Assembly (NCBI GenBank): GCA_021781255.1
Contig: JAJXXG010000754.1
Coordinates: 1 to 7,068 of the forward strand
DNA from: Acidobacteriota bacterium
GTDB taxonomy: Bacteria > Acidobacteriota > Terriglobia > Terriglobales > Acidobacteriaceae
Reading direction: 5' to 3'
DNA: 7,068 bases
This document shows, piece after piece, positions 1 to 5,711 of this stretch. The translations under genes were made by a program, and so were the position numbers. Under the pieces are notes generated by a model. The model ran no database searches. It was not told where the DNA came from and saw only the letters and a list, made by a program, of their open reading frames with translations. The stretch's first letter is position 1, and every line of letters starts with the position of its first letter.

Positions 1-66
1 TGCCCAAACGCAGGCGCGGTCCAGCGGCTGGCGGAGGCGGCGCGATGGAGGCGGCGTGAGGCATAG
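1..66 (+). CDS. Possible C-terminal tail of an upstream gene (partial)
   Basis: The first bases can be read as the end of a gene entering from the left. Frame 1 gives a short basic, helix-like tail (AVQRLAEAARWRRREA) ending at TAG 64-66, with mostly G/C third positions. Frame 3 also ends nearby, at TGA 57-59, with a less protein-like Gly/Ala tail. After about position 60 the base composition becomes visibly more A/T-rich, as expected for an intergenic spacer. With only 21 codons no function can be given, and the choice of frame is a guess. Confidence 0.25.
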   Translation, partial: CPNAGAVQRLAEAARWRRREA

Positions 67-185
67 CAGTCAATTGACGCATATTAGATGGGTTGCGCTC
101 CGGATGCAACCATTCTTGTGCGAATTCCTGCCAATCTCCGGTCTTCGATACGCGGAACCATCCGGCTGTGGCAATCTGGAGCTTC

Positions 186-190
186 GGAGG
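186..190 (+). promoter_or_regulatory. Ribosome binding site for the M3 peptidase
   Basis: GGAGG stands 12 nt before ATG 203. It is the only good Shine-Dalgarno match before the M3 coding region, and it decides the start in favour of 203 over the upstream in-frame GTG at 56. Confidence 0.55.
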
Positions 191-202
191 TTTGTCCCCA
201 AT

Positions 203-2227
203 ATGTCCGCTGCAACCGCTACTGCTCTCGCCGTCATTGAAGACCTGCGCGCCTGGGAGGCTGGCGGCGCCGCCTCCGCTGAAGCGCTCACCGCCTGGGT
301 CAGCGCCAGGATTGCCGCCCATGAGGCGGCGCTGGCTGCCCTGCTGGCCGTTGAAGGGCCGCGCGTGCCGGAGAACTCGCTGAGCCTGTATGACGTGGCA
401 ATTGAGCAACTTAGCTTGGCCGGAGCGCAGGCGGGCGTGCTCAACTCCGTGGCTGCGGACAAGGCAGTCCGCGACCAGGCGCAGATGGAGGCACAGCGCG
501 TGGCCATGGCCGCCAGCGCCCTGAGCCTGAACCGCGCCGTCTATGAGGCGCTCACAGTCATCCGTCTGGATAGCGCGAGCCCCGCGACAAAGCACTATGT
601 GGAACGCACGCTGCTGGGCTACCGGCTGGCCGGCGTGGACAAGGACCAGGCCACCCGCGAGCACCTGCAGGCGCTGCACGAAAAAGCCACCCGGCTCTCG
701 CTGGAGTTCGCCCGCAACATTCAGGAGGGCGGCAAGACCGTCGAAACCACCGAGGCCGAGCTGGCCGGCCTGCCCGCCGACTATCTCGCCCGACATCAGC
801 CAGATGCCGTGGGCCGCGTCACCCTCTCGACCGACCAGCCCGACATGCAGCCGGTGATGACCTTTGCCACCAGCGCGGCCCTGCGCGAGCGCATGTTCCT
901 GGCCTACAACACCCGCGCCTATCCGGCTAACCAGCAGATTCTGCTGGACCTGCTGGCCACGCGGCAGGAGATTGCGACCATCCTCGGCTTTCGCAGCTGG
1001 GCGGACCTGGCCACCGCCGACCAGATGATGGGCTCAGCCGCCAACGTACGCACCTTTCTGGCCCGGCTCGACGAGGCCAGCCGTGAGGGGGCCAGCCGCG
1101 AGCACACGTTGATACTCGACTACGCCAGGAAACAGCAGCCCGGGCTTGAGGGCATCGACATCACCAGCCGCGGCTACTGGTATGAGCAGTTCCGCCGCTC
1201 GGCCTTCGACTTCGATTCGCAGTCTGTGCGCCCCTACTTCCCGTATGCGCAGGTGGAGGCGGGCGTGCTGCAAACGGCGGCCCGGCTCTTCAAGGTCGAG
1301 TTCCGCCCGTCGTCCGCGAAGGGGTGGGACCCGGCCGTCTCAGTCTTCGAGGTCATTGAGGACGGCTGCGTCGTGGGGCGCTTCTACCTCGACATGCATC
1401 CGCGCGAGGGCAAGGACAAGTGGTTCAGCGCCGCGCCGGTGGTGACGGGCGTGCGCGGGCGCTACCTGCCCGAAGCCGCGCTCATCTGCAACTTTCCCGG
1501 CGGCGAAGCGGGCGACCCCGGCCTGCTGCAGTACAGCGACGTGGTGACCTTCTTCCATGAGTTCGGCCACCTGATGCACGCCATCCTCGGCGGCCGGACG
1601 GAGTGGGCAGGCGTCTCCGGCTTTGCCACCGAGGGCGACTTCATCGAGGTGCCGTCGCAGATGCTCGAAGAGTTCTTCCGCGACGAGAAGCTGCTGCAGG
1701 CCTTTGCGAAACACTACCAGACCGGCGAGGTTTTGCCATCCAATCTCATCCAGAGGATGAAACGAGCAGGCTCGTTTGGCCGCGCGGACTGGGTGCGCGC
1801 GCAGCTCTACTACACCACCCTCTCGCTCGACCTGCACGACCAGAACCCGGCGGGCCTTGACCTCGACGCCACCACAAAACGCCTCTACCAGAGCCTGCAG
1901 CCGTGGACCTGGCTCGAAGGCAACCGCATGTATGCGAGCTTCGGCCACCTGACGGGCTACTCCTCGAACTACTACACCTATGCGTTCGACAAGGTGATTG
2001 CGCTGGACTTCTTTGCGCAGTTCGACCCCGCCGACCTGCTGGGCTGCGACGCCGGCGCGCGCTACCGCAAGGCTGTGCTGGAACAGGGCGGCTCCAGGCC
2101 GGGACGAGTGCTCGTCCGCGACTTCCTTGGCCGCGACGAGGACTTCGCCGCCTTCAGCAAGTGGCTGAATGAGGAGTTTGAGAGCGAATTGATCTTTGCG
2201 GATTCGGCTCCGCAGGGTGGCCAATAG
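203..2227 (+). CDS. M3 family zinc metallopeptidase (thimet oligopeptidase-like)
   Basis: Predicted cytoplasmic oligopeptidase of about 674 residues, the usual size for peptidase family M3 (thimet oligopeptidase, oligopeptidase A, Dcp). The zinc site is visible: HEFGH with H452, E453 and H456, then FIEVPSQMLEEF, whose E482 is the expected third ligand. Near the C-terminus, FGHLTGYSSNYYTYAFDK (residues 580-597) matches the family's substrate-binding segment. H582, Y586, Y590 and Y593 fall where thimet oligopeptidase has H600, Y605, Y609 and Y612. No signal peptide is seen, so the likely role is hydrolysis of short peptides from protein turnover. I chose ATG 203 because GGAGG lies at 186-190 and because the 49 codons before it in the same open frame are A/T-richer and unlike the protein. 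The spacing of 12 nt is slightly long. The frame stays open to the left edge, so a longer form starting at GTG 56 cannot be formally excluded. The exact subfamily is not resolved. Confidence 0.93.
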   Translation: MSAATATALAVIEDLRAWEAGGAASAEALTAWVSARIAAHEAALAALLAVEGPRVPENSLSLYDVAIEQLSLAGAQAGVLNSVAADKAVRDQAQMEAQRVAMAASALSLNRAVYEALTVIRLDSASPATKHYVERTLLGYRLAGVDKDQATREHLQALHEKATRLSLEFARNIQEGGKTVETTEAELAGLPADYLARHQPDAVGRVTLSTDQPDMQPVMTFATSAALRERMFLAYNTRAYPANQQILLDLLATRQEIATILGFRSWADLATADQMMGSAANVRTFLARLDEASREGASREHTLILDYARKQQPGLEGIDITSRGYWYEQFRRSAFDFDSQSVRPYFPYAQVEAGVLQTAARLFKVEFRPSSAKGWDPAVSVFEVIEDGCVVGRFYLDMHPREGKDKWFSAAPVVTGVRGRYLPEAALICNFPGGEAGDPGLLQYSDVVTFFHEFGHLMHAILGGRTEWAGVSGFATEGDFIEVPSQMLEEFFRDEKLLQAFAKHYQTGEVLPSNLIQRMKRAGSFGRADWVRAQLYYTTLSLDLHDQNPAGLDLDATTKRLYQSLQPWTWLEGNRMYASFGHLTGYSSNYYTYAFDKVIALDFFAQFDPADLLGCDAGARYRKAVLEQGGSRPGRVLVRDFLGRDEDFAAFSKWLNEEFESELIFADSAPQGGQ

Positions 2228-2239
2228 GGCAATGCAACA

Positions 2240-2261
2240 GGCCGGAATCAGTTTCCCGGCC
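2240..2261 (+). terminator. Hairpin just after the M3 peptidase stop
   Basis: GGCCGG (2240-2245) pairs with CCGGCC (2256-2261) around a 10-nt loop, starting 13 nt after the M3 stop codon. No T-run follows, so it is not a canonical intrinsic terminator. It may act as a weak or Rho-assisted terminator or as a 3'-end stabiliser. CAGGCC (2238-2243) can also pair with GGCCTG (2275-2280), giving an alternative, longer fold. Confidence 0.4.
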
Positions 2262-2316
2262 CAAGGCACAGAGAGGCCTGAGTCACATCCGTAACTTTGT
2301 GTCGAATGCGTGGTGG

Positions 2317-2351
2317 GACAAGGGGCAGCGATCTTCCGCTACCCCTTTGTC
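2317..2351 (-). terminator. Long hairpin between convergent genes, likely DUF4136 terminator
   Basis: GACAAGGGG (2317-2325) pairs with CCCC-T-TTGTC (2342-2351, one bulged T). Inside this, AGCG (2327-2330) pairs with CGCT (2337-2340) around the loop ATCTTC. This makes about 13 base pairs interrupted by a C/A mismatch and one bulge. It begins 7 nt past the DUF4136 stop on the minus strand and lies between convergent genes, the expected place for a bidirectional terminator. Neither side has a clear U-tract, so it may rely on stem stability or Rho. Confidence 0.55.
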
Positions 2352-2358
2352 TTGAGGA

Positions 2359-2922
2359 TCAGCCCTTGGCTTTCGGGGGGAAGTCCCGGAACATCCGGTG
2401 GATGTCTTCATAGAGCCGCTTGCGGTTGGTATCAGAGTTGTTCGACAGTTCGCCCCTCGAAACCCCGCGCCAGAGCAGAGACTTGGCGCTCGCGTTAAAC
2501 ATGTCGATGACGAGGTGTGCCTGGCGGACGTTGGTTGTGGTCGTGGTTTCGTCACCGAATCCGCCGCCAGGCATCCCCCAGCCTCCCCAGCCCCAGCCCA
2601 TACCCCAGCCACCACCCATGCCGTTGTAGTAGGTCTCAGCTTCCTGTTCACTGTGAATGTTATCGGTGGCCATGACCGTAACCTCGCCACCAGAAGGAAC
2701 TTCCTTCCAGCCCGCTTTCTGCAAAACGCTGTCGACGGAACGTTTGATCCGATCGGAGTTTAAAGAGTTGGAGACCTTGACGGCTCCCCAGGAATACGTG
2801 CGAAAGCTTGCGAAGTGAGCGTGATGGTTGAAATCGACCTTGACACTGTCCGCAAATGCGGACGCTGAAACAAAGGAAATGCCGGCGCACAGAACCGCCG
2901 CCATGGCTAAACGTAACTTCAT
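2359..2922 (-). CDS. Exported DUF4136 domain protein with Gly/Trp-rich loop
   Basis: A 187-residue protein with a clear Sec signal peptide: a basic start (MKLR), a hydrophobic core and a likely SPase I site AFA|D after residue 24. The mature part matches DUF4136. It starts VKVDFNHHAHFASFRTYSW (27-45), has the basic helix RIKRSVDSVLQKAGW (58-72), the core strand AHLVIDMFNASAKSLLWRG (135-153), and ends IHRMFRDFPP (174-183). DUF4136 proteins are often lipoproteins, but Cys12 here is not in a lipobox (Leu at -1, too early), so this one is probably soluble in the periplasm or secreted. Between the two halves sits an unusual insertion, residues 101-123, made almost only of Gly, Trp and Met, followed by five threonines (126-130). 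The start ATG has TCCTCC on the plus strand (GGAGGA on the mRNA) 10 nt upstream. The function of the family is unknown. The gene is transcribed alone. Confidence 0.88.
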   Translation of the reverse strand: MKLRLAMAAVLCAGISFVSASAFADSVKVDFNHHAHFASFRTYSWGAVKVSNSLNSDRIKRSVDSVLQKAGWKEVPSGGEVTVMATDNIHSEQEAETYYNGMGGGWGMGWGWGGWGMPGGGFGDETTTTTNVRQAHLVIDMFNASAKSLLWRGVSRGELSNNSDTNRKRLYEDIHRMFRDFPPKAKG

Positions 2923-2932
2923 AAGTTGTGAA

Positions 2933-2938
2933 TCCTCC
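2933..2938 (-). promoter_or_regulatory. Ribosome binding site of the DUF4136 gene
   Basis: Reading the minus strand, GGAGGA stands 10 nt before the ATG whose first base is 2922. It is a strong match that fixes the start and thereby the signal peptide. Confidence 0.75.
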
Positions 2939-3011
2939 GTCTTCTTTAACTCTTCCAGTAACTAACAAGGATGCAGGAAACAGAAGGAAGGTAGCCTTGC
3001 ACGGATGCAGA

Positions 3012-3032
3012 GTCTTTGCGTGGAGCAAAGAC
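3012..3032. repeat. Perfect 21-bp inverted repeat (operator-like dyad)
   Basis: GTCTTTGC (3012-3019) and GCAAAGAC (3025-3032) are perfect 8-bp arms around a 5-nt spacer, GTGGA. The dyad lies 89 bp upstream of the DUF4136 start and 199 bp upstream of the SDR start. It could be a binding site for a dimeric regulator, or a hairpin in the 5' leader of the DUF4136 transcript. A terminator is unlikely because no T-run follows on either strand. Confidence 0.5.
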
Positions 3033-3218
3033 AACTTCCGCTGATTCCACTGGTCCCATGTTGTCTGGAAATATCCCAGTGTTATCGCATCGAACTTTCT
3101 TACACCGGGATGAATCCTTTCCGCTCTGGAGACAGAGAAAAGTGGTGGGCGCGCATCGGCCATGCACAACAAATGCGGCCTTTGTCGCAGAGCGCCCGGA
3201 TTGGCGCGGCTCATCCGC

Positions 3219-3224
3219 TATGAT
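3219..3224 (+). promoter_or_regulatory. Possible -10 box of the SDR gene, leaderless layout
   Basis: TATGAT matches the -10 consensus in five of six positions and ends 7 nt before ATG 3232. Transcription would then begin at or next to the start codon, giving a leaderless mRNA. The absence of any Shine-Dalgarno match before ATG 3232 or ATG 3220 agrees with this. No good -35 box is found 16-18 nt upstream, so the call is tentative. Confidence 0.35.
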
Positions 3225-3231
3225 CTCCCCC

Positions 3232-4032
3232 ATGGCGAGCACACAAGACTTCAAAGGCAAGTGGGCGCTGGTGACCGGAGCCAGCGCGGGCATCGGCACA
3301 GCGCTGGCGCGCGAGCTGGCTTCGCACGGCGCAAATCTCATCCTCACAGCGCGGCGCGCGGAGCGGCTTGAGGCGCTGGCCGCCGAGTTGCTCGCACGCG
3401 GCGCGCAGGTGCGCATCGTCGTCGCCGACCTGAACGACCCCGCCGCGCCGCAGCAGATCTTTGACGCGACAGAAGGCGCGGGCATAACCGTTGACATCGT
3501 CATCAACAACGCGGGCCTCGGCCAGTACAGCGCCTTCCATGAGAGTCCCATCGAGCAGGAGATGAGCCAGATTCGCGTGAACTGCGAGGCCGTGGCGCGC
3601 CTGGCGCGGCTCTTCATTGCGCCCATGGTCAAGCGCCGCCGCGGCTGGATGCTGGTGGTGGCGTCGACCGCGAGCTTTCAGCCCGTGCCGTACCTTTCCA
3701 CCTATGCCGCCACCAAGGCATTCGACCGCTTTTTTGCTCTGGGCATCGCGGCGGAGGTGGCGCGTTTTGGCGTGAAGGTCACTGCGCTTTGCCCCGGCAC
3801 CACGGAGAGCGAATTCTTCGAGGTCGCCCGCGCGCAGAAGTTCAGGCGCAGCGGCATCCAGACTGCCGAAGAAGTCGCCCGGCAGGCCATCGCCGCCCTT
3901 GCCCGCGGGCAGCGGACAATCATTCCGTACCTGAACGGACGGCTCACCGCGCTGCTGGTGCGCTTTCTGCCCGTCACGCTCATCACGCGCGTGATCGAGC
4001 GCGCCGCGCGGCCAAAATCGAACGAAGCCTGA
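3232..4032 (+). CDS. Short-chain dehydrogenase/reductase (classical SDR)
   Basis: A 266-residue classical SDR, expected to reduce or oxidise a carbonyl/alcohol substrate with NAD(P)(H) in the cytoplasm. All landmarks are present: cofactor loop TGASAGIG (15-22), NNAG (92-95), and the catalytic tetrad Asn118, Ser145, Tyr158 and Lys162 (YAATK). The PGTTESEF segment follows strand 6. The pair of arginines after strand 2 (TARRAERL, Arg41-42) suggests a preference for NADP(H). The overall look is that of the COG0300 (DltE/YqjQ-like) group; the substrate cannot be told. ATG 3232 is preferred over ATG 3220, four codons earlier, because 3220 lies inside the TATGAT box and neither has a ribosome binding site. 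The FG-GAP gene follows after 57 bp on the same strand, so co-transcription is possible. Confidence 0.93.
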   Translation: MASTQDFKGKWALVTGASAGIGTALARELASHGANLILTARRAERLEALAAELLARGAQVRIVVADLNDPAAPQQIFDATEGAGITVDIVINNAGLGQYSAFHESPIEQEMSQIRVNCEAVARLARLFIAPMVKRRRGWMLVVASTASFQPVPYLSTYAATKAFDRFFALGIAAEVARFGVKVTALCPGTTESEFFEVARAQKFRRSGIQTAEEVARQAIAALARGQRTIIPYLNGRLTALLVRFLPVTLITRVIERAARPKSNEA

Positions 4033-4075
4033 GGCGGGTTGCGGGCCAGCACTGCCGCAGACGAAAATGGCGAGC

Positions 4076-4081
4076 GAAAGG
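4076..4081 (+). promoter_or_regulatory. Ribosome binding site of the FG-GAP gene
   Basis: GAAAGG stands 8 nt before ATG 4090. It is a moderate match, and it supports the start that leaves a clean signal peptide rather than the in-frame TTG at 4039 or GTG at 4081. Confidence 0.45.
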
Positions 4082-4089
4082 TGTCCTCC

Positions 4090-5391
4090 ATGAAAATCAA
4101 TTTCCGCGGCGCGCTGCTTGTGCTTTGCATGGTCGCGTCGAGTCTCCCCGCCCTGTCGCAGACTGAACGCAAGACCACGCCCGGCCCCGGCCCCTACGGC
4201 GTGATGCAGGCAACATTTTTCGTCCACCGTCTGGGCACGGACCATGCCGAAGGCGTGACCACGCTGGATATGAACGGCGACGGGCGGCCCGACATCCTGA
4301 GCGGAGCCTACTGGTACGAGAACCCCGGTCCGCAGGGCGGCGCATGGACCCGCCACCAGTATCGCGAGGCCGGCACGCTGAATGAGTTCGTCTCCGACTG
4401 CGGCGAGTGGACCATCGACGTAAACCACGACGGCGCGCCGGACGTGGTGACCACCGGCTGGATGCTCAACGGCATCTGGTGGTACGAGAATCCCAAAAAG
4501 CTCGGCGCGGTGTGGAAGAAGCACTTCATCACCGACAGCTATGACACCGAAGGCGGCTGGCAGGCGGACATCAATGGCGACGGCAAGCCGGACCTGATCT
4601 TTGCGCACTACAACCACTCCGGCATTTTGTGGATTGACTTTTCCGGCGCTGAGCCGAAGGTGCACCATGTCGGCGGCCGTGCGCAGGACGGCCACGGCAT
4701 CGGCGTGGCCGACATCGACGGCGACGGCAAAGCCGACATCCTCACGCCCAATGGCTGGTTTCGCCAGATCGACGCGAACAACGATAAGTGGGAGTGGCAC
4801 GGCGACTGGCAGATGAACGACGCCGGCTTTCCCATCATTGGCTACGACGTGAATAACGACGGCAAGACCGACGTGATTTACGGCCAGGGGCACAGCTACG
4901 GCATCTACTGGCTCGAGCAGAAGATTGACCAAAAGGGCCAGGGCAAAGGCCGCCACTGGGTCAGGCACACCATCGACGAGAGTTTTTCGCAGGTTCACGC
5001 GCTCAAGCTGGTGGACATTGACGGCGATGGCCAGCCTGAACTGCTCGCAGGCAAGCGCTATCGCGGGCACTCCGGCAACGACCCCGGCTCCCATGATCCG
5101 CTGGTGGTCTACTACTACAAGATCAACCGCAAGACCGGCGAGTTCACGCGCTACGCCATCTCGGTCAACGGCACCGCAGGCGCGGGAACGCAGTTCATCA
5201 CGCAGGACATGGATGGCGACGGCGACCTTGACATTGTGACCGCTGGCAAGACCGGCGTTCACTTCTTTGAGAACCTGAAAATCAACAACGTGCCCAAAGC
5301 GCAGCGAGAAAAGGAGTTGCTGCTGGACACCAACTGGCCCTTCCCCGGCGAAGGCCCCGTGGTGCAACAGGAAGAGGAGCCAAAGCCGTAG
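4090..5391 (+). CDS. Secreted FG-GAP/VCBS repeat protein, seven-bladed propeller
   Basis: A 433-residue exported protein. Residues 1-23 form a signal peptide (basic MKINFRG, then a hydrophobic core), with probable cleavage after PALS. The mature part has seven Asp-rich loops of the FG-GAP/VCBS type: DMNGDGRPDI (from D60), DVNHDGAPDV (D110), DINGDGKPDL (D160), DIDGDGKADI (D208), DVNNDGKTDV (D253), DIDGDGQPEL (D309) and DMDGDGDLDI (D373). Their spacing of 45-64 residues predicts a seven-bladed beta-propeller with one calcium ion per loop. Several repeats also carry an aromatic strand such as YWYENPG or WWYENPK, followed by a W..H strand. The C-terminal 35 residues after the last blade are charged and end EEEPKP, with no membrane or sorting signal seen. 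Such propellers bind ligands or partners at the cell surface or in the periplasm, but the ligand here is unknown. The gene follows the SDR gene by 57 bp and may share its transcript. Confidence 0.9.
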   Translation: MKINFRGALLVLCMVASSLPALSQTERKTTPGPGPYGVMQATFFVHRLGTDHAEGVTTLDMNGDGRPDILSGAYWYENPGPQGGAWTRHQYREAGTLNEFVSDCGEWTIDVNHDGAPDVVTTGWMLNGIWWYENPKKLGAVWKKHFITDSYDTEGGWQADINGDGKPDLIFAHYNHSGILWIDFSGAEPKVHHVGGRAQDGHGIGVADIDGDGKADILTPNGWFRQIDANNDKWEWHGDWQMNDAGFPIIGYDVNNDGKTDVIYGQGHSYGIYWLEQKIDQKGQGKGRHWVRHTIDESFSQVHALKLVDIDGDGQPELLAGKRYRGHSGNDPGSHDPLVVYYYKINRKTGEFTRYAISVNGTAGAGTQFITQDMDGDGDLDIVTAGKTGVHFFENLKINNVPKAQREKELLLDTNWPFPGEGPVVQQEEEPKP

Positions 5392-5426
5392 GCCTTCAGT
5401 GGCGCGGATTGAAACCTGCCGTGCAT

Positions 5427-5454
5427 GGGGCTGCATGAAGCATTTTTCAGCCCC
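5427..5454 (+). terminator. Hairpin after the FG-GAP gene, possible terminator
   Basis: GGGGCTG (5427-5433) pairs perfectly with CAGCCCC (5448-5454) around a 14-nt loop that contains TTTTT. It starts 35 nt after the FG-GAP stop codon, a normal place for a 3'-end structure. The T-run is inside the loop rather than after the stem, so it is not a textbook intrinsic terminator. Confidence 0.4.
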
Positions 5455-5636
5455 CTGCGCGATTCATCCGTGCCGGGCAACCTTCTCGCGGTGGTTCACG
5501 TCTTACCTTGCAACAGGTAGAGGCTTCCCCGATGAAGTTCCTTCCGAAAACGGCAACCATTCTCCCTTGAAGGTCTGGCGACAGATCTCTTCTCTTCACC
5601 CCTCCAGGTTTCCCTCCTTTTGAATGCCTCTCGAGC

Positions 5637-5658
5637 GGGCCTGCCGGAAGGCAGGCCC
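5637..5658 (+). terminator. Perfect 9-bp GC-rich stem with GGAA tetraloop
   Basis: GGGCCTGCC (5637-5645) and GGCAGGCCC (5650-5658) form a perfect stem closed by the GNRA-type tetraloop GGAA, followed by ATTTGCTCCCTT with only a weak T-run. It ends 53 nt before the proposed pgeF start and probably insulates pgeF from upstream transcription. It could also be the 3' end of a small RNA from the preceding stretch. Confidence 0.55.
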
Positions 5659-5699
5659 ATTTGCTCCCTTCCTGCGCGATGTGCCATCTGACCTCCCGG

Positions 5700-5705
5700 T
5701 ACAAT
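5700..5705 (+). promoter_or_regulatory. Possible -10 box of pgeF, leaderless layout
   Basis: TACAAT matches the -10 consensus in five of six positions and ends 6 nt before GTG 5712. No Shine-Dalgarno sequence precedes that GTG, so a leaderless mRNA starting at or beside the GTG is plausible. No good -35 box is found at the usual distance. Confidence 0.4.
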
Positions 5706-5711
5706 CGTCAT

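Larger units (their letters stand above)
2939..3231. other. Divergent intergenic region
   Basis: About 290 bp separate the DUF4136 ribosome binding site from the SDR start. I see no convincing gene in it: frames on both strands open into it but look unlike protein and have mixed third-position composition. It must hold the promoters of both divergent genes, but no strong paired -35/-10 boxes are visible. Its notable contents are the perfect dyad at 3012-3032, a weaker inverted repeat CACTGG (3048-3053)/CCAGTG (3076-3081) with a 22-nt spacer, and a -10-like TATGAT at 3219-3224 just before the SDR gene. Confidence 0.6.
5392..5711. other. Structured non-coding region before pgeF
   Basis: These 320 bp hold no gene that I can support. 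Frames of about 75-85 codons exist on both strands but have no family features, poor composition and no ribosome binding sites. The region contains three stem-loops (5427-5454, 5504-5519 and 5637-5658) and a pyrimidine-rich stretch at about 5588-5620. The likely contents are the 3' end of the FG-GAP transcript and the pgeF promoter. A small RNA ending at the 5637-5658 hairpin is possible but unproven. Confidence 0.5.

Noticed and set aside
74..79. TTGACG as a -35 box for the M3 gene
   Set aside because: No acceptable -10 box is found 16-18 nt downstream.
56..202. In-frame N-terminal extension of the M3 peptidase from GTG 56
   Set aside because: The stretch is more A/T-rich and does not look like protein, and GGAGG at 186-190 supports the start at 203. 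The open frame is probably accidental.
1340..2269. A 309-codon minus-strand open frame opposite the M3 peptidase
   Set aside because: It lies entirely antisense to conserved M3 motifs, has no recognisable domain, and its composition is that of a reverse-complement shadow.
2839..2844. TTGACA, a perfect -35 hexamer
   Set aside because: It lies inside the DUF4136 coding region on the opposite strand, with no -10 box at the right distance (CGCTGA).
2969..3010. Two copies of GGATGCAG (2969-2976 and 3003-3010)
   Set aside because: An eight-base direct repeat is too short to support, and the same word also occurs near 6820; probably chance.
5406..5415. GGATTGAAAC, resembling the 3' end of some CRISPR repeats
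   Set aside because: It occurs once, with no second copy, no spacer periodicity and no cas genes in the window. Coincidence.
3211..5436. A 741-codon open frame on the minus strand, antisense to the SDR and FG-GAP genes
   Set aside because: It is the mirror image of high-GC coding sequence. Its valine-rich repeats are the complement of the Asp codons (GAC to GTC) of the propeller loops. It has no family features, while the plus-strand genes have clear motifs.
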